Counted from the first letter of the stretch, positions 1 through 6,866 are shown. The stretch: DNA of 19,635 bases from JBFWWW01 sp050245975 (GCA_050245975.1 JBFWWW010000058.1:1-19635), one strand, 5' to 3'. Notes: generated from the sequence alone by a model not told the origin. Numbers and translations: made by a program.

Positions 1-663
1 GAACAGCTTGAGGGCTTCGGTGGAGAAGGCGTCGGAGAAGGAATTGGCGCCGCGTGACACATAGGCCTCGAGCGCGTGCGTCACGGCGTCGATCGCGGGA
101 AACACGGCCACACGCAGCGGTATGCCTGCCATCATCTCGGGATCGAGAATGGCCACGACGGCGCGGTTCCAGCGATGGCGCACCGAAAGCTTGGCGTTGC
201 CGCGTGTGTCGGTCACGTTGAGTGAGGCCGATACTTCGCTTCCCGTGCCCGCCGTCGTCGGGATGGCGACGAGAGGCACCGGCTGGTTCGTGTAGACGTC
301 GGTGCCGTCATAACGCTCGATCGGCCCCTCATTCTTGAGGAGGATGCAGATAGCTTTCGTCACATCCATGACGCTGCCGCCGCCGACAGCGACGGCAAAA
401 TCCGCGCCGGTCTTGCCGAGGCCTTTCATGATGGCGGCAACGTCGTCCGCGGTAGGCTCGGGCTTGACACTCGACAGCACCGTGATGTCAGCGCCGGCCT
501 CTGCGAGACTTTTCTTCACCTTCGCGAACGCCGGCGTCGTGACCAGGAAGCTGTCGGTCACCAGCAGGACACGCCGACCGAACCGGCTGACGACCTCTCC
601 GAGCCGTGACACGGTGCCGGCTCCGGCAATCACTTCCGTCGGCAGGTGAAAGGTTTGCACCAT
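1..663 (-). CDS. Iron-containing alcohol dehydrogenase (partial, C-terminus off the left edge)
   Basis: The visible 221 residues are the N-terminal part of a group III (iron-type) alcohol dehydrogenase or maleylacetate-reductase-like protein; family members are about 380 residues, so roughly 40% is missing beyond base 1. The nucleotide-binding GGGSVMD motif lies at residues 94-100, followed by the IPTTAGTGSE signature near 134-143. D192 and H196 in IDAVTHALE are the first two expected metal ligands; the other two histidines would lie outside the window. The ATG at 663 is preceded by GGAG. The gene is 66 bp downstream of the ABC binding-protein gene on the same strand, with a hairpin in the gap, so it may be the last or next gene of that transporter operon. 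It probably interconverts an alcohol and aldehyde or ketone with NAD(P); the substrate is unknown. Family assignment is firm. Confidence 0.93.
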   Translation of the reverse strand, partial: MVQTFHLPTEVIAGAGTVSRLGEVVSRFGRRVLLVTDSFLVTTPAFAKVKKSLAEAGADITVLSSVKPEPTADDVAAIMKGLGKTGADFAVAVGGGSVMDVTKAICILLKNEGPIERYDGTDVYTNQPVPLVAIPTTAGTGSEVSASLNVTDTRGNAKLSVRHRWNRAVVAILDPEMMAGIPLRVAVFPAIDAVTHALEAYVSRGANSFSDAFSTEALKLF

Positions 664-687
664 CGTCTCCGTCTCATCTTCTTGTTG

Positions 688-714
688 CCGCCGCCCGGCG
701 TCACCGGGCGGCGG
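688..714. terminator. Perfect 11-bp stem, 5-nt loop hairpin between binding-protein and dehydrogenase genes
   Basis: CCGCCGCCCGG at 688-698 pairs perfectly with 704-714 around the loop CGTCA. On the minus strand, which carries both flanking genes, the stem is not followed by a T run. It is therefore better read as a mRNA-stabilising or attenuating hairpin just after the binding-protein gene than as a full intrinsic terminator. Such stem-loops commonly follow binding-protein genes to raise their expression over distal genes. The structure is seen; the role is inferred. Confidence 0.6.
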
Positions 715-729
715 AGCAGGGATACCGGC

Positions 730-1779
730 TCAGTTTTTGGTCACGGCGACCTTGCGGTCGGGGTTCTTCTGCAGGCGTGCAAAAGCTTCCTTGAGCGGCG
801 CGGGATCGACGTACTTCGACATCTCGGGCCGCGTCTTGATCTGGTTGAGGCTGCCGAAATACTCGACAATCTCGTTGAGGCCCTTCACGTCCTCAGGCGT
901 GATGTCCATGCTGACTTTGAGAAGGTCCGGGGCTGCGCGGTAGTTGCGGTCGACCTCGGACGAGCGCTCGACGACCTTCTTGGACATCTTGGTGTCTTCA
1001 GCGAGCCAGGTGTTCACCTGATCCTTGTTCTTGCCCATGTACCAGATGCCGGTCGCAATGGCCTCGAGCATGCGCACGACGCCCTCGCGATTCTTGGCGA
1101 GATAGTCCTCGCTCACGACCGCAACACCGGGACCTGCCGTTCGTCCCTGCGCGAGAATCCGGACGCCGCCGCGCTCCTGAGCCAGCTCGATGTACGGATC
1201 CCATGTGTCGTAGGCGGCAACATCGCCCTTCATCACCGCGTTGTAGTGCGCATCGGGGCTGAGGTTGATGATGTTGACGTCCTTCTTCGGATCAAGGCCG
1301 CCGCCCTTCAGCAGGCTGAGCAGAACCATGTAGGTGTTCGAGCCGACGAACGATGCAATCGTCTTGCCCTTCAGGTCGGCGACGGTCTTGTAGGGGGAGT
1401 CCGTCTTGACGATCAGCGCGTCGCGCACGTCGGAGATGCGAGCGATGATCTTTGCCTTTCCGCCATTGGCGACGAGGCTGACCGCCGGGCCGCCGCCGAT
1501 CAGACCGATGTCGAGCTGGCCACCGAGCATGGCCTGGTTGAGCGGGCCGCCGGCCAGGAACGGCGTGAAGACGGGTTTGAGACCGAGCTTCTGCATGACG
1601 TCGGTGAAGCGCAGAACGGCGACGAAGTTGCTCTGCACGTTCCAGTTCGGGACGTAGCCCACGCGGATCGGGATCAGGTCCGGTGCCTTGTCGTCGGCGC
1701 GCGTGCCCGGCGCAGCCGCAGCCATCAGCGTGGCCGCGAGGCCGGCTGAGAACAGTCTCTTGGTAACACGGATCATCAT
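730..1779 (-). CDS. ABC transporter periplasmic substrate-binding protein (TauA/SsuA/NMT1-like)
   Basis: A 349-residue secreted binding protein of the nitrate/sulfonate/taurine/thiamine-precursor (NMT1/THI5-like, type II) fold. Residues 1-28 form a Sec signal peptide (basic start, alanine-rich hydrophobic core, likely cleavage after TRA). The mature protein starts with the usual IRVGYVPNWNVQSNF strand, and GQLDIGLIGGGPAVSL is the family 'D(V/I)G..G..P' loop. Two adjacent ATGs (1779 and 1776) share a GGGAGGAG ribosome-binding site; either is usable. It is the third gene after permease and ATPase (21 bp gap), an order and content matching a complete importer. Ligands of this family range over sulfonates, nitrate, aromatic acids and pyrimidines, so the ligand cannot be named. 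Neighbouring genes suggest an organic acid or related carbon source rather than a sulfonate, since no desulfonating enzyme is seen. Confidence 0.93.
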   Translation of the reverse strand: MMIRVTKRLFSAGLAATLMAAAAPGTRADDKAPDLIPIRVGYVPNWNVQSNFVAVLRFTDVMQKLGLKPVFTPFLAGGPLNQAMLGGQLDIGLIGGGPAVSLVANGGKAKIIARISDVRDALIVKTDSPYKTVADLKGKTIASFVGSNTYMVLLSLLKGGGLDPKKDVNIINLSPDAHYNAVMKGDVAAYDTWDPYIELAQERGGVRILAQGRTAGPGVAVVSEDYLAKNREGVVRMLEAIATGIWYMGKNKDQVNTWLAEDTKMSKKVVERSSEVDRNYRAAPDLLKVSMDITPEDVKGLNEIVEYFGSLNQIKTRPEMSKYVDPAPLKEAFARLQKNPDRKVAVTKN

Positions 1780-1800
1780 GCACTCCTCCCTGTAGGGTTC

Positions 1801-2679
1801 TTAATCGGCGTATTGCGGTGAATTCTGCACCTGTGCGGGCGTCGCGCCGGACTCGCGGCGGAGCAAGCCCGTAACGTGCGCTCTGAGCTTGAGGAACTGC
1901 GGGTCGACGCGCAGCGCCGCCGTCCGCGGGTAGGGCAGATCGACGTCAACGATTTCCACGATGCGACCGGGCGAATGGGACATGACGGCGATCCGATCGC
2001 TCATGAACACCGCCTCATCGACGCTGTGCGTGATGAGCATGAACGAGCCGGAGGCCTCGCCCCTGATGCGCAGCACCTCTTCCTGCAGGGCTTCGCGGGT
2101 GAGCAGATCGAGCGCGCCGAACGGCTCGTCCATCAGGACGATTTCCGGCTCGAGAGCCAGCGCGCGCGCAATGGCAACGCGCTGCTTCATTCCGCCCGAA
2201 AGCTGTGCCGGGTAACGGTCGGCGATATGGCCGAGACCGACCAAAGACAGCCAGTGTGAGACGGCGGCATCGACGGTCTTCCTGTCGAGGCCCTTTGCCT
2301 CGAGCCCGGTGGCGATGTTGGCGTAGACGTTGAGCCAGGGAAACAGCGCATAGTCCTGGAATACGACGGTGCGCGATGGAGATGGACCGGCAATCGGGCC
2401 GTGGCGATCTTCGCAGGATCCTTGCGAAGGCCGGAGAAAGCCCGCGAACATGTTGAGCAGCGTCGTCTTTCCGCAGCCGCTCGGGCCGATCAGGGTCACG
2501 AATTCCGAATCGCCAATAGTGAGATCGACGTCCTTGAGGGCGAGCGCCGAGCCGAAGGAATGCGTCACTGACCGGGCTACGAGTTTCGTCACGTTGTCCC
2601 GCCTCGCGCTGCGCGTTGCCGCTACGTGTGACCGGTCGATGACCGGATCTATTGCTAGGTTCGCCACCGGAGCACCCAA
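1801..2679 (-). CDS. ABC transporter ATP-binding protein (TauB/SsuB-like)
   Basis: ATPase subunit energising the importer with the adjacent permease and binding protein. It has Walker A GPSGCGKTT (about residues 64-72), the Q-loop VVFQDYALFPW, the signature LSGGMKQR, Walker B IVLMDEP and the H-loop LITHS, in the order and spacing of the nitrate/sulfonate importer family. The longest reading frame begins at TTG 2679 and overlaps the permease by 25 bp. A GTG at 2592, preceded by GAGGCGG at good spacing, would give 263 residues, which is closer to the usual family length, so the first 29 residues are doubtful. The segment GSCEDRHGPIAG between Walker A and the Q-loop differs from the more usual acidic-Gly turn there, but length is preserved and all ATPase motifs are intact. 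Translation is probably coupled to the permease. Confidence 0.93.
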   Translation of the reverse strand: MGAPVANLAIDPVIDRSHVAATRSARRDNVTKLVARSVTHSFGSALALKDVDLTIGDSEFVTLIGPSGCGKTTLLNMFAGFLRPSQGSCEDRHGPIAGPSPSRTVVFQDYALFPWLNVYANIATGLEAKGLDRKTVDAAVSHWLSLVGLGHIADRYPAQLSGGMKQRVAIARALALEPEIVLMDEPFGALDLLTREALQEEVLRIRGEASGSFMLITHSVDEAVFMSDRIAVMSHSPGRIVEIVDVDLPYPRTAALRVDPQFLKLRAHVTGLLRRESGATPAQVQNSPQYAD

Positions 2680-3503
2680 GATTGGAAGAGGGACAGCAGT
2701 CCGGCCGTGGCGGCGCCCAGGAGGCCCACGGTGATCATGCCGGCGACGATGAAATCGGTGCGCAGAAGCACGCTGCCTTCATAGATCATGTAGCCGAGGC
2801 CGGAGCGGGCGGCGATCATCTCGGCGCCGACAACGGCCATCCAGGCAATGCCCGCTGCCACACGAAGTCCCGTGAGCACCTGGGGCAGCGCGGCCGGCCA
2901 GGTGACAAGCCGGAACGTCCGCCAGGGACCGAAGCCGAGGCACTGCGCGGCGCGGAAGTAGAGCTTGTCGATGGACAGCGCGCCGTCGAGCGCATTGATC
3001 AGGATCGGGAAGACAGCCGCCAGGAAGACGATGAAGTAAGCCGGGCCGTTGCCGATGCCGAACCAGACGATCGCAAGGGGCACCCAAGCGAGGGGCGGAA
3101 CGGGACGGATAAGCTCAACGACCGGCAGCAGCGCGTCGCGAAGAATTGCGATGCGGCCCAGACAGAAGCCAAGCGGCAACCCGATAGCCGCGGCCAGTGC
3201 GTAACCGATCGCGACGCGGCCGAGGCTCGCAAAAATATTGTCGAAGAGCGTGCCGTCGAGAATGAGCGAGACGAACGTGCTGACCAGCTCGTAGGGAGAG
3301 GGAATGACCGTTCGATTGATCAGCTCGGCCTGCCAGAGAACCTGCCACAGCAACACGAAAGCCACGACGGTTATCCAGCCCAGCGAGCGGCGCAGAAGGC
3401 TTGGCTCGCCGGTCGGAATCTTGCGTTGTTCGAGGATGGGCGCGACCACCGCTTTGGCTGCCGGCTCGGCCTTTTGAAAGACCATGTTGGCTGAGGGTTT
3501 CAC
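2655..3503 (-). CDS. ABC transporter permease (TauC/SsuC-like)
   Basis: A 282-residue inner-membrane permease of the BPD_transp_1 family. After a polar N-terminus there is a first membrane helix (around residues 42-62), several further hydrophobic segments, and the EAA-type cytoplasmic loop RAAQCLGFGPWRTFRLVTWP, which contacts the ATPase. The start is GTG 3503, with a weak GAAGAG upstream; an in-frame ATG at 3485 lacks any ribosome-binding site. It is the first gene of the importer operon, preceded by a 204-bp gap with a candidate promoter and operator. Its stop overlaps the start of the ATPase gene. Two copies would form the translocation pore. The ligand is unknown. Confidence 0.93.
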   Translation of the reverse strand: MKPSANMVFQKAEPAAKAVVAPILEQRKIPTGEPSLLRRSLGWITVVAFVLLWQVLWQAELINRTVIPSPYELVSTFVSLILDGTLFDNIFASLGRVAIGYALAAAIGLPLGFCLGRIAILRDALLPVVELIRPVPPLAWVPLAIVWFGIGNGPAYFIVFLAAVFPILINALDGALSIDKLYFRAAQCLGFGPWRTFRLVTWPAALPQVLTGLRVAAGIAWMAVVGAEMIAARSGLGYMIYEGSVLLRTDFIVAGMITVGLLGAATAGLLSLFQSWVLRWRT

Positions 3504-3635
3504 TTTGCAGTCTCTTCAGTGAACGGCATCGGAATAGACTGAAAGAGGTGCCGGCGTCGCAGGCTTTTTTCCTGGCTGCGAACTGTGTGCTGAAAGCCCC
3601 AAAGGCGGCATCGCGGCGTTCCTCGAATTTTTGAT

Positions 3636-3652
3636 GTTGCATTTATTGCAAC
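3636..3652. promoter_or_regulatory. Operator-like inverted repeat GTTGCA-N5-TGCAAC
   Basis: A perfect 6-bp inverted repeat (3636-3641 and 3647-3652) around TTTAT in an AT-rich patch upstream of the transporter operon. A further TTGCAAC lies at 3666-3672. The repeat sits just downstream of a candidate minus-strand -10 element, the usual place for a repressor site. A similar TGTTGCAT...TGCA sequence occurs upstream of the GntR gene. The repeats are seen; regulator identity is inferred. Confidence 0.5.
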
Positions 3653-3662
3653 GTTGATGTAT

Positions 3663-3692
3663 ATTTTGCAACTTCAGGCCAACCCTTGTCAA
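3663..3692 (-). promoter_or_regulatory. Candidate sigma-70-type promoter for the ABC importer operon
   Basis: On the minus strand TTGACA (3692-3687) is an exact -35 consensus, followed after 18 bp by CAAAAT (3668-3663), 4/6 to TATAAT. The -10 overlaps the second TTGCAAC copy, and the inverted repeat 3636-3652 would lie around the transcription start. The leader to the permease GTG would be roughly 150 nt. The TTGACA also lies inside a small dyad (CCCTTG/CAAGGG, 3683-3695) just past the reductase stop codon. Read from sequence only. Confidence 0.4.
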
Positions 3693-3707
3693 GGGGCGGG
3701 CCTGGAT

Positions 3708-4832
3708 TCATTTGCATTTGTTCCATGCCTGGTTCGGATCGGCTTTTCTGGATGACGGGTTTTGGCCGTCACTGCGCTCCGTGGGCGGCAGGATGCGGGC
3801 GCTGACGAGGCCGTCGAAAAGCGCGCCGAGCATATCTTCCGTGCCAAGACAGTTCGACCATCCCGCCGAGCGGATTTTCAGCAGGCTCGATATCTGATCG
3901 AAGCCGTTCCTGTAGGACCAGTCGGCGAAAGCCCAATCGGCGAGCCCGGTCAGCGCCGTCTGGTGCAGTTGATGCCGATGACAAAGCGATGCCCACAGCT
4001 CGCCGTTCGCGGGCATGAGCTCCGCGAGACATTGCGTTTTCACCGGGCCGGCCTTCATCCCGAAATAGCGAGCAATGGACGGCCAAACGTTGCGCCACCG
4101 ATCCGGTTCGCCGTTGGTGATGTTGTAGGCCTGGTTGGCGCAGTGCGGCGTTGTCGCGACCCAGCTCGTTGCGCGTGCCAGCAGCTGCGCGTCGGTGAAT
4201 TGCGTTAAAGCGTTGAAGGCGGCTTCGGTGCCGGGAAAGCACAAGGGCTCGCCGCGCTCGCGCATCACGCAGGCGTAGGCGGCGAGCGCCAGGAGGTGGT
4301 TCATCCCTCCGCCGTCCGCCGGCCCGAAGATGGCGTGCGGCCGCAAGGCTGACCAGGTCCATCGCTTGCCGCCCTGCTGTTGTTCGAGCCAGTCCTGCTG
4401 GTCGTAGTAGAACAGAGGGCCCGCGTGCCGCGGATCATCCTCGCGTGCCGGCGTGCGATAGGGACCGAGATGATTCCCATACCATTTGCTGCCCTGCATG
4501 ATGCTCACGTGCTGGAGCGCCGGCGAAGATTGCTCCGCCGACGTCACCAGATTGACGAGCATCGCGAGATTGAGCGCCGTTTCCTCGACCGGAGAGGCGG
4601 CGACGGCATATGCCGAATAGAAGATGTGCGTGACGGGCCCGAGCTTGGCGATCTCGCGATCGCATTGGTCGCGGTCGCTCAGGTCGAGGGCGATGGACTG
4701 TGTTCCGAAGCCAGGGGCTATAGGTCGCCGCGACAGGCCGATCGCCGACCAGCCGCTCCCGGAGAGGTGCGCCAGCAAAGCGCGACCGACAATGCCGGTG
4801 GCGCCTGCGACAATCGCCGTGCGCTTGGTCAC
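3708..4832 (-). CDS. PRISE-type SDR (progesterone 5-beta-reductase/iridoid-synthase-like)
   Basis: A 374-residue atypical short-chain dehydrogenase with the N-terminal nucleotide-binding GATGIVG at residues 10-16. The PRISE hallmark is QGSKWYGNH (K116) and FYYDQQDWL (Y142/Y143), the equivalents of the active-site Lys and Tyr of plant progesterone 5-beta-reductase and iridoid synthase. The family reduces activated C=C bonds of enones and enals with NAD(P)H. I start it at GTG 4832. A TTG at 4856 in the same frame lies inside a strong hairpin and has no ribosome-binding site, although the GTG site is also weak. It lies between an amidohydrolase-fold gene and the ABC importer on the same strand. 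The extra C-terminal tail (about 20 polar residues) is longer than in most homologues. Substrate is unknown. Confidence 0.85.
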   Translation of the reverse strand: MTKRTAIVAGATGIVGRALLAHLSGSGWSAIGLSRRPIAPGFGTQSIALDLSDRDQCDREIAKLGPVTHIFYSAYAVAASPVEETALNLAMLVNLVTSAEQSSPALQHVSIMQGSKWYGNHLGPYRTPAREDDPRHAGPLFYYDQQDWLEQQQGGKRWTWSALRPHAIFGPADGGGMNHLLALAAYACVMRERGEPLCFPGTEAAFNALTQFTDAQLLARATSWVATTPHCANQAYNITNGEPDRWRNVWPSIARYFGMKAGPVKTQCLAELMPANGELWASLCHRHQLHQTALTGLADWAFADWSYRNGFDQISSLLKIRSAGWSNCLGTEDMLGALFDGLVSARILPPTERSDGQNPSSRKADPNQAWNKCK

Positions 4833-4852
4833 CGCATGGAGCCGGAAGCCTT

Positions 4853-4885
4853 GCAAAGGCCAGGAGGCTCTATCCTGGCCTTTGC
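4853..4885 (-). terminator. 13-bp perfect stem-loop after the amidohydrolase gene
   Basis: GCAAAGGCCAGGA (4853-4865) and TCCTGGCCTTTGC (4873-4885) form a perfect 13-bp stem with a 7-nt loop, 21 bp past the amidohydrolase-fold stop codon. On the minus strand the stem ends in TTT followed by GC, so it is a strong hairpin with only a minimal T tract. It likely terminates or attenuates transcription before the PRISE reductase, whose start codon follows within about 20 bp. Confidence 0.7.
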
Positions 4886-4905
4886 GTCGTTACAGGCCGG
4901 ATGCG

Positions 4906-5766
4906 TCACGAGATTCGCAGCAGAGACGCAGCGTTGTTCCAGAGAATGTCGTCCATGATCTCGGGCCGCCAGCCCATCGAGCGGAAATCGCGCAGCGCGT
5001 CGTCCAGCGGTCGCGTCGGATAGGCTGTTCCGAACAGCGTGCGCTTGCTGAGATAGAGGTTGGCGGCATCGACGTAGTTGCGCGCGCCCGGCATGGACCG
5101 CGTCGCGGAGTAGAGATCCGGGGATACGTAGATGTTCTCGTGGCCCAAGGCGATGGCCACCATCTGCTCGCTCCAAGGCCAGGAGGCGTGCGAGACGATG
5201 ATCTTGAGCTTGGGATAGCGCATCGCGACGCGCTGCACGGGGATGGGGCTCGACCAGGAGATGTCGTGACCTGCAAGCAGACTCAGAAGCCCGCTGAGGG
5301 AAATCGATACCGGCAGGTTGAGCTCGCCGCAAAGTTCGTAGATCGGATCGAGCTTGCGGTCATCCGAGAGCATCGGTGTTTCCGCTGAGCCTGGTTCGAT
5401 CGAAATGCCGCGAATGCCCGGATGGCGGGAGAGGTCGCGCAATTCGGCGATGGCTTCCGGGATGTGGGAGAGATCAGTGCCGAGGAATCCCACAAAGCGT
5501 TTCGGCCACTTCTCGACGGTGTTGATGATTGCCGAGTTGCCGACGCCGCCCAGTTCGCCGAACGACGACCGCCCCATGACGACGCCGTAGGTGACGCCAG
5601 TCTCGTCCATCTCGCGAAACAGTTCGTCGATGGATTCCGTCCACGCCGACCGCGCGCCGGGGAAGCCGGGGACGCGTCGCGGGTAGTACATGGCCGTCTT
5701 GAACGTGGGGCCTGCCGTCCACTCGGGGATCGGCGGACGAAGACGCATGTCGATGATTCCGGGCAT
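4906..5766 (-). CDS. Amidohydrolase-2 family protein with degenerate metal site
   Basis: A 286-residue TIM-barrel protein of the amidohydrolase_2 (ACMSD-like) family, known for hydrolases and decarboxylases acting on aromatic acids, lactones and muconate derivatives. The start is ATG 5766, with AGGAGG 8 nt upstream. An upstream extension of the frame to 5865 runs through the promoter region and is rejected. The barrel end is recognisable from SHASWPW (H193) and the terminal LWNNAASLL. The first-strand HxH metal motif is replaced by D6-M-R8-L-R10, and the FGSDxP motif is FGTAYP with A248 in place of the Asp. This DMRLRPP start resembles a recognised subgroup of amidohydrolases, so it may be an active variant or a non-metal paralogue. 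It is divergent from the GntR regulator. Substrate is unknown. Confidence 0.87.
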   Translation of the reverse strand: MPGIIDMRLRPPIPEWTAGPTFKTAMYYPRRVPGFPGARSAWTESIDELFREMDETGVTYGVVMGRSSFGELGGVGNSAIINTVEKWPKRFVGFLGTDLSHIPEAIAELRDLSRHPGIRGISIEPGSAETPMLSDDRKLDPIYELCGELNLPVSISLSGLLSLLAGHDISWSSPIPVQRVAMRYPKLKIIVSHASWPWSEQMVAIALGHENIYVSPDLYSATRSMPGARNYVDAANLYLSKRTLFGTAYPTRPLDDALRDFRSMGWRPEIMDDILWNNAASLLRIS

Positions 5767-5952
5767 TCGCTTTTCCTCCTGCCAACAACAAATTGCGGCG
5801 ACGGAAATATCGAGTGCCGCCACATTATTCGACAAAGTTATGTACGAAAAATAGCAGCGATGCAAGCGTTCGAGCTGAAGAGTGCGATCCGATTAAAACG
5901 TCGCAAAATCAATATATTGCCACCGTATATCGCCGTTGTTTTTGCCTGTTGC

Positions 5953-5969
5953 ATCTGGTGCATCCAGAT
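5953..5969. promoter_or_regulatory. Operator-like dyad ATCTGG-TGCAT-CCAGAT
   Basis: A perfect 6-bp inverted repeat with a 5-bp centre, preceded by TGTTGC. The composite TGTTGCAT-N4-TGCA (5947-5962) matches the motif upstream of the transporter operon (3635-3650). A further TTGCAAG follows at about 5983. Position in the divergent gap fits autoregulation by the adjacent GntR protein; this is inference. Confidence 0.45.
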
Positions 5970-6020
5970 CGGTTGCAAGGGGTGAAACGAGGGGGAGAAC
6001 CGGCCGGATAGATTGCCTTT

Positions 6021-6032
6021 TCCCGATCGGGA
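6021..6032. repeat. 12-bp perfect palindrome TCCCGATCGGGA
   Basis: The palindrome lies about 100 bp before the GntR start codon. It is enclosed by CCGGCC (6000-6005) and GGCCGG (6034-6039), which are also complementary, so the stretch 6000-6039 could fold or bind a dimeric protein. No regulator is identified. Confidence 0.35.
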
Positions 6033-6131
6033 TGGCCGGCAGTATTGCTTTCTCTTGAGTCCCGCCGCGGCTAGTCTGGTGCTGCAAAAATAGGGAGCGA
6101 AAGCCGGTGTGCTTTCGATAGTTGGACACCG

Positions 6132-6857
6132 ATGGCAGTTCGCTCAAATCGCAGTTCCGGCCGCGCCGCCAGCAACGACATGACGGATCGCTCGGTGCGG
6201 AAAAGGACGCGGCGGACGGGGGGCGGAGACGCTGTCTTCGAGGCCCTGCGCGAACGCATATCGAGCCACAAGCTGCCGCCTGGCAGCAAACTGAGGGAGA
6301 ATGATCTCGCGCGGGAGTTCGGGGTTTCGCGCACGCGGGTCCGGGAAGTTTTCGGTGCGCTCGAGCAACGGGGCCTGATCGAGCGCGTGCCCAATCGCGG
6401 CGCGGTGGTCTCCCGCCTGGAGCTCAAGGAAGCAGCCGATATCTATGACGTCCGCGAGTATCTCGAAGCGCTTTGCGTCAGGCGCGCGACGCTCAAGGCT
6501 CCTGACGGGGCATGGGACGACCTTCTCGCCAAGATCGAGCCGCTGATCGAGCACGAGTTCGATGACAACGAGTTCGACATCTATCTGACCTATCTCGACG
6601 ACCTTCGCGCCCGTATGCTGCGTTATGCGGACAACGCGTTTCTTGCGCGGATGCTCAGCCTTATCGACGACAAGAGCCACGTCATCGCGCGCCGCGTTAT
6701 CATCCTGCCCGGACGTTCGGCGATGGCCCTGCGCCTGCACAAGGACTTGATCGAGGCGATGAAGCGCCGCGATGCCGACGAGGCGGAACGCCTGCGACGC
6801 GAAATCCTCTCGAGCGCGCGGATGATGCTCGAGAAATACAAGCGCTTCGTTTTGTAA
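6132..6857 (+). CDS. GntR family transcriptional regulator, FCD (FadR C-terminal) subfamily
   Basis: A 241-residue DNA-binding regulator. Residues about 33-95 form the winged helix, with the GntR hallmark LPPGSKLRENDLAREFGVSR followed by VREVFGALEQRGLIERVPNRGAVV. Residues about 98-240 are an all-helical FCD ligand domain (DVREYLEALCVRRA entry helix, LHKDLIEAMKRRDADEAERL near the end). Only one of the four usual FCD metal ligands is retained: the D..FH motif and the final histidine are replaced. Effector binding may therefore not use a metal. The first ~30 residues are basic and probably disordered. The ATG at 6132 has only a weak GGA upstream; ATG 6180 is worse. It is divergent from the amidohydrolase gene and convergent with the dehydrogenase operon (9 bp gap), and is the only regulator in the window, so it is the obvious candidate to control the locus. 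Confidence 0.93.
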   Translation: MAVRSNRSSGRAASNDMTDRSVRKRTRRTGGGDAVFEALRERISSHKLPPGSKLRENDLAREFGVSRTRVREVFGALEQRGLIERVPNRGAVVSRLELKEAADIYDVREYLEALCVRRATLKAPDGAWDDLLAKIEPLIEHEFDDNEFDIYLTYLDDLRARMLRYADNAFLARMLSLIDDKSHVIARRVIILPGRSAMALRLHKDLIEAMKRRDADEAERLRREILSSARMMLEKYKRFVL

Positions 6858-6866
6858 GGTTAGGGC

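Larger units (their letters stand above)
5767..6131. promoter_or_regulatory. 365-bp divergent regulatory region, amidohydrolase / GntR
   Basis: No coding gene is apparent here. A candidate minus-strand promoter has TTGCAT (5865-5860), a 17-bp spacer and CATAAC (5842-5837). It would serve the amidohydrolase gene with a leader of about 65 nt. The region also holds the dyad 5953-5969 and the palindrome 6021-6032, listed separately. It is AT-rich between about 5820 and 5970, unlike its neighbours. I could not fix the GntR promoter. Confidence 0.5.

Noticed and set aside
646..1749. 367-codon open frame on the plus strand
   Set aside because: Antisense to the ABC binding-protein gene, which has a signal peptide and family motifs.
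2407..2440. Possible compensated frameshift in the ABC ATPase (segment SCEDRHG) next to a near-palindrome around GGATCC
   Set aside because: Segment length equals that of relatives and all motifs on both sides are in frame, so ordinary divergence is the simpler reading.
3556..3582. Weak inverted repeat TCGCAG...CTGCGA around a T run
   Set aside because: Short stem and long loop, and it lies in the leader rather than at a gene end; not convincing as terminator or riboswitch.
5767..5865. N-terminal extension of the amidohydrolase-fold protein
   Set aside because: ATG 5766 has an ideal AGGAGG site. The extension runs through an AT-rich promoter region and adds residues not typical of the family.
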